64,000 nucleotides of DNA, taken from positions 1,426,001 through 1,490,000 of the forward strand of contig NZ_CP049256.1 in the NCBI RefSeq assembly GCF_011046485.1, written 5' to 3'. Shown one piece after another: positions 1-10,828 of this stretch; position 1 is the first letter of the stretch, and every line of letters starts with the position of its first letter. A program made the position numbers and the translations under genes. Source of the DNA: Microbacterium sp. 4R-513 (lineage in GTDB: Bacteria; Actinomycetota; Actinomycetes; Actinomycetales; Microbacteriaceae). The notes beneath the pieces are model-generated. The model was not told where the DNA came from and searched no databases. It saw only the letters and a program-made list of their open reading frames with translations.

Positions 1-1113
1 CGCGCCGATGAGCACTCCGTCGAGCACGAACACGATGCCGCAGACGGGCTGCGCGACGGCGAGCACGATGAGGGCGGGCTGGATGAGCGCCGCGATGGCC
101 GCGTCGCCGGTGAAGAGCAGGCCGATGACACCCGACAGCACGCCGATCACAGCGCCCACGAGCACTCCGAACCAGGCTCCCCACGCCACGGTGCGCCCCA
201 GCACGCGGTGCACGAGCCCCGGGTCTTCGGCTCCGAGCCCCTTGCCGATGAGCGCCTGCGCGGCGATCGCGAGCGCGTCGAGCGCGAAGGCCGCGGTCGA
301 GAAGATCGTGAAGGCGACCTGCCACCCGGCGAGCTCGGCGGTGCCGAGGCCCGTCGCGACGACGACCGTCGCGAGGAGCGCCACCCGCAGCGACACCGTG
401 CGGAGGAACAGCCAGCCTCCCAGCCGCGCCGAGCCCCGCACGCCCTCGCGCTGGGGGCGGACGGATGCCTCGTGCCGTCGCGCGAGACGCCCGACGACCA
501 CGACATAGGCGGCGACCATGCCCCACTGCGCGACGACGGTGCCGGCGGCCGAGCCCGAGATGCCCCAGCCGAGGCCGTAGATGAACGCCCAATTGAGCAG
601 GGCGTTGGCGGCGAAGCCGAGGCCTGCGATCCACAGGGGCGTCACGGTGTCCTGCATGCCGCGGAGGAGTCCCGTCGCCGCGAACACGACGAGCATGGCG
701 GGAAGCCCCCACATCGAGATGCCGAGGTAGGCCTCGGCCTGCGCGGCGACCTCGGGCGCCGCACCGAAGAGCCCGACCAGGAACGGCGTGGCGACGAAGC
801 CGGCCAGCGCGAGGCCCGCGCCCAGGCCGAGCGCGAGCCACATGCCGTCGATGCCGACCGACACCGCCTTCGTCGGGTCGCCCGCGCCGAAGCGCCGCGC
901 GACGGCGGGGGTCGTCGAATAGGCGAGGAAGACCATGAGCCCGACGATCGTCTGCAGCACCGCCGAGGCGATCCCGAGGCCCGCGAGCGGCACGACGCCG
1001 AGGTGGCCGACCAGGGCCGCGTCGACGATCAGGAAGAGCGGTTCGGCGACGAGCGCCCCGAGAGCCGGCACGGCGAGCCGCAGGATGTCGCGATTCAGCG
1101 TGTCGGCGGCCAT
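1..1113 (-). CDS. MATE family (DinF-like) efflux transporter, 3' end cut off
   Basis: Reading the minus strand from the ATG at 1113 gives 371 uninterrupted codons to the window edge, so the C-terminus is missing. The protein is almost entirely hydrophobic helices. It opens with MAADTLNRDILRLAVPALG, followed by a segment with LIVDAALVGHLG, the usual first-helix signature of MATE/DinF exporters. An internal repeat follows the pattern of two six-helix bundles, and the visible part covers about ten helices. MATE proteins expel cationic drugs or metabolites by Na+ or H+ antiport across the membrane; the substrate cannot be told from sequence. It is divergent from the M13 peptidase gene, with 43 bases between the two starts. 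Several long frames on the opposite strand here are shadows of this gene. Confidence 0.85.
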   Translation of the reverse strand, partial: MAADTLNRDILRLAVPALGALVAEPLFLIVDAALVGHLGVVPLAGLGIASAVLQTIVGLMVFLAYSTTPAVARRFGAGDPTKAVSVGIDGMWLALGLGAGLALAGFVATPFLVGLFGAAPEVAAQAEAYLGISMWGLPAMLVVFAATGLLRGMQDTVTPLWIAGLGFAANALLNWAFIYGLGWGISGSAAGTVVAQWGMVAAYVVVVGRLARRHEASVRPQREGVRGSARLGGWLFLRTVSLRVALLATVVVATGLGTAELAGWQVAFTIFSTAAFALDALAIAAQALIGKGLGAEDPGLVHRVLGRTVAWGAWFGVLVGAVIGVLSGVIGLLFTGDAAIAALIQPALIVLAVAQPVCGIVFVLDGVLIGA

Positions 1114-1156
1114 CCCACGAGCCTAGAACCCGAAGCCGACCGCATATCCTGGTCCA

Positions 1157-3121
1157 ATGACCGAGAGCCCCCGATCCGGTCTCGTGCTCACTGAGCTGAG
1201 CCCTGAGATCCGCCCCCAGGACGACCTCTTCCGCCACGTCAACGGCGCGTGGCTCGACCGCACCGAGATTCCCGAGGACAAGGCCCGCTGGGGCTCGTTC
1301 CACCTCATCGCCGAGCAGGCCGAGAAGGACGTCCGGGCGATCGTCGAGGAGTCGCAGCAGGCCGACGAGGGCACCGAAGCCCGCAAGATCGGCGACCTGT
1401 ACACGAGCTTCATGGACACGGGGAAGATCGCCGAGCTCGGGGCGCAGCCGCTCGCCGACCGGCTGGCGCGCGTCGACGCCGTCTCGTCGATCCCCGAGCT
1501 GCTGCGGACGGTCGGCGAGTTCGAGCGCGACGGCGTGGGCGGCATGATGACGCTCTACGTCGAGCCTGACCCGGGCAACCCCACGCGCTACCTGCCGTTC
1601 CTCGTGCAGGGCGGGCTCTCGCTGCCCGACGAGTCGTACTACCGCCTCGACAACTTCGCCGAGACGCGCATCGCGTTCCGCGAGCACGTCGAGCGGATGC
1701 TCCAGCTCGCCGGCATCGACGAGCCGTCGGCGACCGCCGACCGCATCACGACGCTCGAGACCGAGCTCGCCGAGCACCACTGGGACAACGTCCGCAGCCG
1801 CGACGCGGTCGCGACGTACAACCTGAAGACGTGGGCCGAGGTGCAGGACCTCGTCGGCGTCGACCTGCAGCCCTGGCTCGACGGCGTCGCGCCGGGGCAT
1901 CCCGATGCCTTCGCGGAGGTCGTCGTCTACCAGCCGAGCTTCCTGGAGGGTCTCGGGTCGCTCCTGACCGAGGAGCGCCTCGAGGACTGGAAGGCGTGGC
2001 TGCGCTTCTCGGTCGTGCACGCCGGGGCCGCGTTCCTCTCCGACGAGTTCGTCGACGAGAACTTCTCGTTCTACGGCACGCAGCTCACGGGCGTCCCGGT
2101 CATCCGCGACCGCTGGAAGCGGGGTGTCGGTCTCGCCGAGGCCGCCATGGGCGAGGCGATCGGCAAGGTCTACGTCGAGCGGCACTTCCCGCCGGCCGCC
2201 AAGGAGGCGATGGACGAGCTCGTCGCGAACCTCATCGAGGCGTACCGGCAGAGCATCTCGAACCTCGAGTGGATGAGCCCCGAGACGCGCGAGCGCGCGC
2301 TCGCCAAGCTCGACGCCTTCACTCCGAAGATCGGATATCCGGTCAAGTGGAAGGACTACTCGGGACTCGAGATCGACCCTGCCGACCTCGTCGGCAACGT
2401 CGGGCGGTCGCACGTGCTCGAGCACGACCGCCAGCTCGACAAGGTCGGCAAGCCGATCGACCGCGACGAGTGGTACATGACGCCGCAGACGGTCAACGCG
2501 TACTACAACCCGCTCATGAACGAGATCGTGTTCCCCGCCGCGATCCTGCAGTACCCCTTCTTCGAGGTGGACCGGGATGCCGCGGCCAACTACGGCGGCA
2601 TCGGAGCCGTCATCGGCCACGAGATCGGGCACGGCTTCGACGACCAGGGCAGCCGCTTCGACGGCGACGGATCGCTCCGCGACTGGTGGACCGACGAGGA
2701 TCGCTCGGCGTTCGAGGAGCGCACGAAGAACCTCATCGATCAGTACAGCGCGCTCGTCCCGCAGGGGCTCTCGGACGAGCACAAGGTGAACGGCGCCCTC
2801 ACGATCGGCGAGAACATCGGCGACCTCGGCGGGCTCGGCATCGCGATCAAGGCGTACGAGCTCTCGCGCGGCGGCGCGGAAGCGCCCGAGATCGACGGGT
2901 TCACCGGCATCCAGCGCCTGCTTCTGAGCTGGGCGCAGATCTGGCAGCAGAAGGGCCGGGATGCCGAGACCATCCGCCTTCTCACGATCGATCCGCACTC
3001 GCCCAACGAATTCCGGTGCAATCAGATCGTCCGGAACATCGACGCGTTCTACGATGCTTTCGGTGTGACCGACGCGGACGCCCTCTGGCTGCCGGAGGAC
3101 GAACGCGTCACGATCTGGTGA
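1157..3121 (+). CDS. M13 family zinc metallopeptidase (PepO/neprilysin-like)
   Basis: The product is 654 residues, the normal length for bacterial M13 endopeptidases, and has no signal peptide or membrane anchor, so it should be cytoplasmic. The N-terminal two thirds match the M13 N-domain. The catalytic zinc site lies in GHEIGHGFDDQGS (HExxH, His488 and His492) with the third ligand in ENIGDLGGL (Glu552), and the C-terminus ends in the usual VTIW. It cleaves short peptides. The ATG at 1157 is the first in-frame start after the divergent MATE gene. A strong hairpin follows the stop, so the gene is probably monocistronic. Confidence 0.95.
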   Translation: MTESPRSGLVLTELSPEIRPQDDLFRHVNGAWLDRTEIPEDKARWGSFHLIAEQAEKDVRAIVEESQQADEGTEARKIGDLYTSFMDTGKIAELGAQPLADRLARVDAVSSIPELLRTVGEFERDGVGGMMTLYVEPDPGNPTRYLPFLVQGGLSLPDESYYRLDNFAETRIAFREHVERMLQLAGIDEPSATADRITTLETELAEHHWDNVRSRDAVATYNLKTWAEVQDLVGVDLQPWLDGVAPGHPDAFAEVVVYQPSFLEGLGSLLTEERLEDWKAWLRFSVVHAGAAFLSDEFVDENFSFYGTQLTGVPVIRDRWKRGVGLAEAAMGEAIGKVYVERHFPPAAKEAMDELVANLIEAYRQSISNLEWMSPETRERALAKLDAFTPKIGYPVKWKDYSGLEIDPADLVGNVGRSHVLEHDRQLDKVGKPIDRDEWYMTPQTVNAYYNPLMNEIVFPAAILQYPFFEVDRDAAANYGGIGAVIGHEIGHGFDDQGSRFDGDGSLRDWWTDEDRSAFEERTKNLIDQYSALVPQGLSDEHKVNGALTIGENIGDLGGLGIAIKAYELSRGGAEAPEIDGFTGIQRLLLSWAQIWQQKGRDAETIRLLTIDPHSPNEFRCNQIVRNIDAFYDAFGVTDADALWLPEDERVTIW

Positions 3122-3129
3122 CACCAGCA

Positions 3130-3163
3130 CGCCGCTGACCGGGTACCCGGTCGGTCAGCGGCG
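3130..3163 (+). terminator. Rho-independent-type hairpin after the M13 peptidase
   Basis: A perfect 11-base inverted repeat (CGCCGCTGACC at 3130-3140 and its complement at 3153-3163) encloses a 12-base GC-rich loop just after the peptidase stop codon. There is no T-tract, as is common for terminators in high-GC actinobacteria. Confidence 0.7.
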
Positions 3164-3273
3164 CACGCAAGCACTTCCAGCGAACACAACAGAACAGCAC
3201 GGCCATGTACAGCACGAGCGCCTTGCGGCGCCCCCTTTCCGTTTTCCCGAACACCCCGAAAGGAAACGCCCTC

Positions 3274-4194
3274 GTGGGCACGCCCCCAGAGCCCGAAAGG
3301 GCCATTGACTCGCTGCGGGGGTCGAGAAGAAGCAATCGGAGACTGCCGAAGAGGGCAGCCATCGGACGCCGGTCGTTCACATCGACTCTGAAGTCGCTCG
3401 ACGAGCTCGCCGCCTTCGGCGCGCGCATCTCCGTACGGGTCAACGACCTCGACCGTGGCACGTCGGTGCTCTCGGGCGACGACTTCGTCACCCTTCCCGT
3501 CGCAGGGCTCGGCGTCGTGCCGCTGCTCATCGAGGTGGCGTCGGCCTTCGAGGCCGGCACCCTGGACCCTCTCGAGATCGTCGATCGTTCGTCGGTCGGG
3601 CCGGTCGCCGTCGGCGGCGTCTGGCAGCACCTGAAGGCGCCGGCCTTCCCGCTGGCCGACCTCGCGGTCCTGACGGCGGCGACGGGCGACGCGACCGCCG
3701 CCAACGCCCTGATCGCACGCGTCGGGCTCGAGGCCGTGCGCGCGCGCATCGAAGACCTCGGGCTCTCACGGGCGGCGCTGCTCGACCGCTTCCGCGACGA
3801 ACGAGGACCGGATGACGCGCCGCACGTCGCGCTCGGCTCGGCGCGCGAGCTGGCCGAGGTGTTCGCCGCGCTCGTGAACGCGCAGGCGGTGTCGCCCGGC
3901 GTGAGCGCTCAGGTCGCCGAATGGCTGAGCCTGAACCACGACCTCTCGCTCGTGGCCTCGGCCACCGGGCTCGACCCGTTCGCCCACGAGAACGACGAGC
4001 ACGGCCTGCTCTTCATCAACAAGACGGGCCGGGATGCCGGCATCCGTGTCGAGGCGGGGGTCATCGCCGGCCCTCGGGCCGGGGTGTCGTACGCGCTGAT
4101 CGTGTGCTTCGACGACCTGTCGATCATGCACCGGCTGCGCGTCCATGACGCCTTCCGCACGCTGGGCGTCGACCTGATGGAGTACGTCTTCTAG
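3274..4194 (+). CDS. Class A beta-lactamase-fold protein without catalytic serine (probable pseudoenzyme)
   Basis: The GTG at 3274 is chosen because AAAGGA lies nine bases upstream; an ATG at 3205 in the same frame lacks such a site. The 306-residue protein aligns with the Beta-lactamase2 (class A serine hydrolase) family. At the SxxK position it reads AGLGV (residues 77-81), so nucleophile Ser and general-base Lys are replaced by Gly78 and Val81. The SDN motif is degraded to GDA (138-140). Only the KTG motif remains (250-252). There is no convincing signal peptide, although the N-terminus is rich in arginine. A catalytic role is therefore unlikely and a binding or regulatory role is possible. 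Its stop overlaps the end of the convergent PadR gene by four bases. Confidence 0.75.
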   Translation: MGTPPEPERAIDSLRGSRRSNRRLPKRAAIGRRSFTSTLKSLDELAAFGARISVRVNDLDRGTSVLSGDDFVTLPVAGLGVVPLLIEVASAFEAGTLDPLEIVDRSSVGPVAVGGVWQHLKAPAFPLADLAVLTAATGDATAANALIARVGLEAVRARIEDLGLSRAALLDRFRDERGPDDAPHVALGSARELAEVFAALVNAQAVSPGVSAQVAEWLSLNHDLSLVASATGLDPFAHENDEHGLLFINKTGRDAGIRVEAGVIAGPRAGVSYALIVCFDDLSIMHRLRVHDAFRTLGVDLMEYVF

Positions 4195-4772
4195 GGGTAC
4201 AGCCGGTCGACGAGCGACAGTCCGCGCCGGGCCCACTCGATCTCGCCGCGTGCGCGATCGACGAGGCCTTCGTACGCGAAGCGCTTGTAGGCGATCGTGC
4301 GCTCGCGCTCCTCGACGGGGGTCACCTGCAGGCGCCGGACGAGCATGGGGTTGGAAAGCGCCTCGATGTGGGTGAGCTCGCCCTCCCACTGCTCGAGCTC
4401 GCCCTCCCACTCGGCGATGTGCGCCTCGAGGAACCGGCGGGCGTCCTCGGGCGAGGCCGCCTCTAGGTAGGCGGCACGCAGATGTGCGGGGTCGCGGACC
4501 CGCTGGTAGTCGAGGGGCGAGGCCATCCAGGCGAGGAACGCCTCGTTGCCGGCATCCGTCACGTGATAGAGCCGTCGGGTGCCCCGCTCTCCCCGGGTCT
4601 GCTCCTCGGCCTCGACGAGGCCGTCGGCCTCCATCTTGCGCAGCTCCGGATAGATCTGGGAGTCGGGGGCGTGCCACACGTGTCCCACGGACTGGTGGAA
4701 CTGCTTCTGCAGGTCGTAGCCCGACAGGGGGCCGACCCGCAGGATGGCGAGCAGGGCGTAGCGCAGACTCAT
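4191..4772 (-). CDS. PadR family transcriptional regulator
   Basis: The 193-residue protein opens with MSLRYALLAILRVGPLSGYDL, the standard PadR winged-helix start, with the recognition region around HAPDSQIYPELRKMEADGL. It continues into a helical C-terminal dimerisation domain (Vir_act_alpha_C type, roughly residues 95-180). PadR proteins usually repress detoxification or transporter genes in response to small phenolic or drug-like ligands. Its own target is not obvious: the gene is alone on this strand between the pseudoenzyme and the ligM terminator, so it could be autoregulated or act elsewhere. PadR itself is the phenolic-acid repressor family, which may be relevant next to a vanillate operon, but that is only suggestive. 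Confidence 0.9.
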   Translation of the reverse strand: MSLRYALLAILRVGPLSGYDLQKQFHQSVGHVWHAPDSQIYPELRKMEADGLVEAEEQTRGERGTRRLYHVTDAGNEAFLAWMASPLDYQRVRDPAHLRAAYLEAASPEDARRFLEAHIAEWEGELEQWEGELTHIEALSNPMLVRRLQVTPVEERERTIAYKRFAYEGLVDRARGEIEWARRGLSLVDRLYP

Positions 4773-4814
4773 GGGACTCCTCTCGCGTTCGAGGCTAGCG
4801 GTACCCGAGCCTCC

Positions 4815-4897
4815 GGTCGTCGAGCGGGCGAAGCGAGAGGAAACGCCCCCGACCGACGCTCGAGCGTGGGTCCGGGGCGTTTCGTCTGCGGTCGCTT
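4815..4897. repeat. Dispersed palindromic repeat, family A copy 1 (probable terminator of ligM)
   Basis: GAAACGCCCC at 4840-4849 is complemented by GGGGCGTTTC at 4874-4883, with outer AAGCGA/TCGCTT pairing. It shares the GGTCGT...GAGCGGGCGAAGCGAGA layout with the copies near 42.1 kb and 53.9 kb. It sits immediately after the ligM stop codon on the minus strand and likely terminates that operon. Confidence 0.7.
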
Positions 4898-4927
4898 GGC
4901 GACCTCCGCTTCACGACCGGGGTGCGG

Positions 4928-7279
<2,352 letters not shown>

Positions 7280-7293
7280 CGGGTGGTCGCCTC

Positions 7294-8169
7294 CTAGGAC
7301 TGGGCGGCGCTGAATTCGCGCGCCCATTCCGAGGTCGCGAGCAGCCCGCCGAACGTGTAGAAGTGCAGTTTGACACTTCCCGCGGAGGGCTCCTGCGCCA
7401 GGAGGCTGGACAGGTCGGTGACGAACTGGTCGGGGCCGGCCGTGCCCAGGAGGTTCGTGAGAGAGAAGCCGTACTTCTTCACGATCATGGCGTTGGCGCC
7501 GACGCCGAAGCGGCGCGCGAAGCCGAGTAGTCGCTTGATGCCGGCCGGCCCAGGCGTGCCGATCCGGATCTCGCTGCCGATGCCGCGCTCGCGGACGCTC
7601 TTGATCCACTCGACGACGGGATCGGTGTCGAAGGCGAACTGCGTCAGGATGACGGCATCCAGCCCCTGCTCCTTCAGAGCGGCGGACTTGTCCTCGAGGT
7701 GGCGCCAGAGCACGTCGCTCTTGATGTCGGGGTGGCCCTCGGGGTAGCCCGCGATGCTCACCTCGCGCACGCCGTACTTCGAGAGAAGTCCTGACCGGAT
7801 CACCGACAGCGAGTCCTCGTACGGGCCCTCGGGGGTGGTCGGGTCGCCGCCGACCGAGAAGACGTGCTCCGTCGCGCCGACCTCCTGCAGCCGGCCGAGG
7901 AACTCCTCGAGCTGGTCCTGGCTCGACAGGCGGCGTGCGGAGATGTGGGGGACGGGGACGAACCCGAGGTCTTTGACGGCCTTCGCCGCGGCGACCCGCA
8001 TCTCGAGGTCCTCGTTGCCGAGGAACGTGACGTTGATCTTTGTGCCGAGCGGGATCGCGTGCTTGGCCTCTTCGAGGCCGGGGACGTCTTTGCCGGTCAT
8101 CTCGAGCGAGAAGTCGCGGACCAGTTCGCGTGCCGCCTGCCGGTTCGGGGCGGGAGTCGTACGTGCCAC
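7294..8169 (-). CDS. metF: Methylenetetrahydrofolate reductase (MetF), ligM-associated
   Basis: The GTG at 8169 is preceded by an AGGAAAGG ribosome site and gives a 291-residue protein; an upstream ATG at 8250 would run through the operator described separately. The sequence fits the MetF TIM-barrel flavoprotein family, with SVGGDPTTPEGPY and IAGYPEGHPD motifs typical of the FAD and folate pocket. MetF interconverts 5-methyl-THF and 5,10-methylene-THF. Beside ligM it would run in the oxidative direction to return the aromatic methyl group to the one-carbon pool. It is followed 14 bases later by purU and then ligM, so the three are probably one transcript. Confidence 0.9.
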   Translation of the reverse strand: MARTTPAPNRQAARELVRDFSLEMTGKDVPGLEEAKHAIPLGTKINVTFLGNEDLEMRVAAAKAVKDLGFVPVPHISARRLSSQDQLEEFLGRLQEVGATEHVFSVGGDPTTPEGPYEDSLSVIRSGLLSKYGVREVSIAGYPEGHPDIKSDVLWRHLEDKSAALKEQGLDAVILTQFAFDTDPVVEWIKSVRERGIGSEIRIGTPGPAGIKRLLGFARRFGVGANAMIVKKYGFSLTNLLGTAGPDQFVTDLSSLLAQEPSAGSVKLHFYTFGGLLATSEWAREFSAAQS

Positions 8170-8225
8170 TGATCGAGGTCCTTTCCTCTTGCGGGCGTCT
8201 CTGCACCGCGGGGTGAGTAAAACAA

Positions 8226-8243
8226 TACCTATCGACATAGGTA
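8226..8243. promoter_or_regulatory. Perfect inverted repeat TACCTAT-N4-ATAGGTA upstream of metF-purU-ligM
   Basis: Two perfect 7-base arms flank CGAC, about 57 bases before the metF start, in an AT-rich island that stands out in this genome. The size and position suit a MarR-family operator, and a MarR gene lies immediately upstream. Similar half-sites occur at 10676-10699 between the aldehyde dehydrogenase and transketolase genes. Confidence 0.6.
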
Positions 8244-8423
8244 CTGGCAATAGTGATTCGGATAGGGTTCCCCGCCATCCTGCGCGCCCGCGCGCGCGTC
8301 GCGCAGGGGGCTTCCATTGGACGGATGCCGCGGCTACGGTCGCGTGCGGTTACCGGCAACGGGATGCCGGGGCCGTCGTGACGGCACCCGCTGGGTGCGA
8401 CGCGCCGCAGTGGGTGGGGGCGG

Positions 8424-8954
8424 TTAGTCGCCGAGGTCGGCGGCGGTGCCGTCGCCCTGGGCGTCGCGGACCCGCTCGATCATCTGCCGCAGGAGTGCGT
8501 TGAGACGGTTCACGTCGGCGGGCTCGATGCCCTCGAGGATGATGTCCTGCCCGCTCACCGAGATGGGCAGCATCTCCTCGTGCATCTGGGCGCCGGCCTC
8601 GGTCAGATACATCGGGCGCGACCCGCGGGGCCCGTCGACGAGCACGATGAGCGTGCGCGCCACGAGGGTGTACACGCTCTTGGAGACGACCGCCTTGTTG
8701 ACGCCGATGAACTCCGAGACCTCGGTCGCGGATGAGCCCGGGCGGATCGCGAGCGCCGAGATGACGCGCCAGTCGTTCGTGCCGAGCCCGAAGCGCCGAC
8801 GCAGCTCGTGCGATTCTCGCCACACGAGGGCGTTGGAGAGGAGTGCCAAGAGGCGGGGGGTGAAGTTCTCGGGGTCGATGATGTGCGACAGAGGCTCCGT
8901 GACGAGATCGTCCAAGGCCCCGCGCACGCTGACCGGTGCATCACCGCTGGCCAT
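8424..8954 (-). CDS. MarR family transcriptional regulator
   Basis: The 176-residue protein carries a central winged helix-turn-helix (about 45-140) with NDWRVISALAIRPGSSATEV, a recognition helix near GVNKAVVSKSVYTLV, and wing residues DGPRGSRPMYLTEAG. The flanking helices are dimerising. MarR proteins of catabolic clusters are usually repressors released by an aromatic acid or its CoA ester. It sits between the aldehyde dehydrogenase and metF on the same strand, is separated from the former by a strong terminator hairpin, and has its own short leader with AAGGAG before the ATG at 8954. A TGTCA-N7-TGACA repeat at 8968-8984 in that leader may serve autoregulation. Confidence 0.9.
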   Translation of the reverse strand: MASGDAPVSVRGALDDLVTEPLSHIIDPENFTPRLLALLSNALVWRESHELRRRFGLGTNDWRVISALAIRPGSSATEVSEFIGVNKAVVSKSVYTLVARTLIVLVDGPRGSRPMYLTEAGAQMHEEMLPISVSGQDIILEGIEPADVNRLNALLRQMIERVRDAQGDGTAADLGD

Positions 8955-8967
8955 AGCGCTCCTTCCG

Positions 8968-8984
8968 TGTCAACGAGTGTGACA
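8968..8984. promoter_or_regulatory. Inverted repeat TGTCA-N7-TGACA before the MarR gene
   Basis: The repeat lies 14 to 30 bases upstream of the marR start on the minus strand, a position where bound repressor would block transcription. This is a short motif and could be chance. Confidence 0.3.
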
Positions 8985-8989
8985 GACAG

Positions 8990-9026
8990 AGCGGGATCCG
9001 ACCGCCGATGACGGCCGGATCCCGCT
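8990..9026 (-). terminator. Terminator hairpin after the aldehyde dehydrogenase gene
   Basis: AGCGGGATCCG (8990-9000) and its exact 11-base complement (9016-9026) form a stem with a 15-base loop, ten bases beyond the aldehyde dehydrogenase stop codon on the minus strand. It separates that gene from marR. Confidence 0.75.
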
Positions 9027-9036
9027 GGGTCGGCCC

Positions 9037-10587
9037 CTAGTGGGCCATCTGGGCGAGGGCGGTGGGGTCGATGGTGGCGATGGCGCGGGTGTCTTGGAAG
9101 GCGCGGATGCCTTCGATGCCTTGTTCGCGGCCGATGCCGGATTGTTTCATGCCGCCGAAGGGGGCGCGCAGGTCGAGGCGGGTGGCGCCGTGGTCGTTGA
9201 CCCAGACGTAGCCGCAGACCAGCTGCGACCCGACCCGGGTGGCGGATTCCGGCGACGCGGTCCAGACCGAGCCGCACAGGCCGCCCCAGGTGTCGTTCGC
9301 GAGCCGGACGGCGTCGTCTTCCGAATCGAAGGGGAGGATCGGGATGACCGGTCCGAACTGTTCCTGGGTGACGACCCGCAGGCCCGGGTCGGGGTCGACG
9401 ATGATCGCGGGGCGCAGGAAGTTCCCGCCGGCGAGGTCGCCTTGGGGGAGGGTGCCGTATTCGCGGACGTCCGCGCCGGCATCCTTCGCTTCCTGGATGA
9501 TGTCCTCGACGAACGCTTTCTGCGCGGCTTGGTGCAGCGGCCCCATCGTGGTCGCCTCGTCCAGCCCGTACCCGATCACCGCCTTCTCGAGCCGGGCGGC
9601 GAGCCCTTCGACGACCTCGTCGAGGCGGGAGCGGTGCACGAAGACGCGTTTGGCGTTCATGCAGATCTGCCCGGTGGTGTCGTAGATCGCCGCGTAGAGC
9701 CGGTCCAGGTGGGTGTCGTCCAGGATCGCGTCGTCCAGGATCACCGCGGCGTCGTTCCCGCCGAGCTCCAGGGTCACCCGGGTCAGGGTCTGCGACGCCA
9801 TCTGCATGATCCGCTTGCCCCCGTTCACCGACCCGGTGAAGCACACCTTGTCGACATCGGTGATCAGCGCGGCCATGTTCTCGTCCCGGCCGGTCACGAC
9901 GTTCAGCACCCCCGGCGGGAGCTTGGCGGCGACCCGCTGCACCACCCGGGTGGTCGCCAGCGGCGCCGACGGCGGCGGCTTGACGATCGCGGTGTTCCCC
10001 GCCAGCAGCGCATGCGGGAGGGCCGCGCCGAGGATCGCGATCGGCCAGTTGAACGGCACGATCACCGTGACCACCCCGAGCGGCTGATACGACACCTCGG
10101 TGGACACCGGGATCGCGCCGGGCACCACCGGCAGGGTGTGCCCGGTGTCGACCTGGTCGGCGAGCATCAGCGCCAGGTCCCACCGGATCTCGAACACCAG
10201 CGCATCCACCCAGGACTCGAACCGGATCTTCCCGTTCTCCTGCGACAAGATCGCCGCATCCGCGTCCCGCTCCTCCGCGATCCCCGCGATCGCGTCCGCC
10301 ATCATCCCGGCCCGCTCCTGCGCCGACAACGCCGCCCACGCCGGGAACGCCGAGCGTGCCGCCGCCACCGCGTCCGACACATCACCCGGCGACGCCGACG
10401 CCGCCTCACCGACCACCACGCCCGGCTTACCCGGGTCCGCGATCCGCAGCACCTCCGGCGTGAACCGCTCCTCCCCACCGATGAACAACCCCGTCCGCAC
10501 CCCCGAACCCACCGGCGAACCCACCACCGTGTCCGACCGGCCATCCGCGGCATTCGTGCTCACCACCGCGTTCTCCACATCAGTCAT
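9037..10587 (-). CDS. NAD(P)-dependent aldehyde dehydrogenase, possibly aryl-aldehyde
   Basis: The start is taken at the ATG at 10587, which follows AGAGAGGTGG; the frame is open 20 codons further upstream. The 516-residue protein has the complete ALDH set: Asn180 in VIVPFNWPIAI, Glu274 in LELGGND and the nucleophile Cys309 in GQICMNAKR. The C-terminal PFGGMKQSGIGREQG is typical. It is more like the succinate-semialdehyde/aminoaldehyde branch than the XylC branch, so vanillin is only one candidate substrate. It is divergent from the transketolase operon and lies upstream of the MarR-metF-purU-ligM block, which favours an aldehyde made by that operon or a lignin aldehyde. Confidence 0.9.
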   Translation of the reverse strand: MTDVENAVVSTNAADGRSDTVVGSPVGSGVRTGLFIGGEERFTPEVLRIADPGKPGVVVGEAASASPGDVSDAVAAARSAFPAWAALSAQERAGMMADAIAGIAEERDADAAILSQENGKIRFESWVDALVFEIRWDLALMLADQVDTGHTLPVVPGAIPVSTEVSYQPLGVVTVIVPFNWPIAILGAALPHALLAGNTAIVKPPPSAPLATTRVVQRVAAKLPPGVLNVVTGRDENMAALITDVDKVCFTGSVNGGKRIMQMASQTLTRVTLELGGNDAAVILDDAILDDTHLDRLYAAIYDTTGQICMNAKRVFVHRSRLDEVVEGLAARLEKAVIGYGLDEATTMGPLHQAAQKAFVEDIIQEAKDAGADVREYGTLPQGDLAGGNFLRPAIIVDPDPGLRVVTQEQFGPVIPILPFDSEDDAVRLANDTWGGLCGSVWTASPESATRVGSQLVCGYVWVNDHGATRLDLRAPFGGMKQSGIGREQGIEGIRAFQDTRAIATIDPTALAQMAH

Positions 10588-10667
10588 CTCGACCACCTCT
10601 CTGTGTGTCGTCATTGCGGACTCGGATGCAGTCGGGTCACTTTGCACTGATCCCTATCCGCCGAGAT

Positions 10668-10699
10668 AAACAAGTTTAGGTACATTCCTGTTTACCTGT
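10668..10699. promoter_or_regulatory. Divergent operator region between aldehyde dehydrogenase and transketolase operon
   Basis: This AT-rich patch in a 241-base divergent gap contains AAAC-AA-GTTT at 10668-10677 and an inverted pair TTAGGTA (10676-10682) / TACCTGT (10693-10699). The pair closely matches the half-sites of the metF operator at 8226-8243, but in the opposite order and ten bases apart. Shared control by the neighbouring MarR protein is an inference. I see nothing else in the gap except a GAGGAGG ribosome site before the ATG at 10829. Confidence 0.5.
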
Positions 10700-10828
10700 A
10701 AAGAAGATCGTGCTACGGTCGCTCGCATCGATCCGCAGAGCAGCGGAGACGACGGGAAACGAAAGCCGGCGGGACGCGCTGTGAAGCGTCGGAGCCGGCA
10801 TCCGTGTCATTCAATGAGGAGGCATGAG

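Noticed and set aside
208..1194. A 328-codon plus-strand frame across the MATE gene
   Set aside because: It is the reverse shadow of the MATE exporter; its translation is arginine- and charge-rich with no family pattern, as is typical for antisense frames in high-GC DNA.
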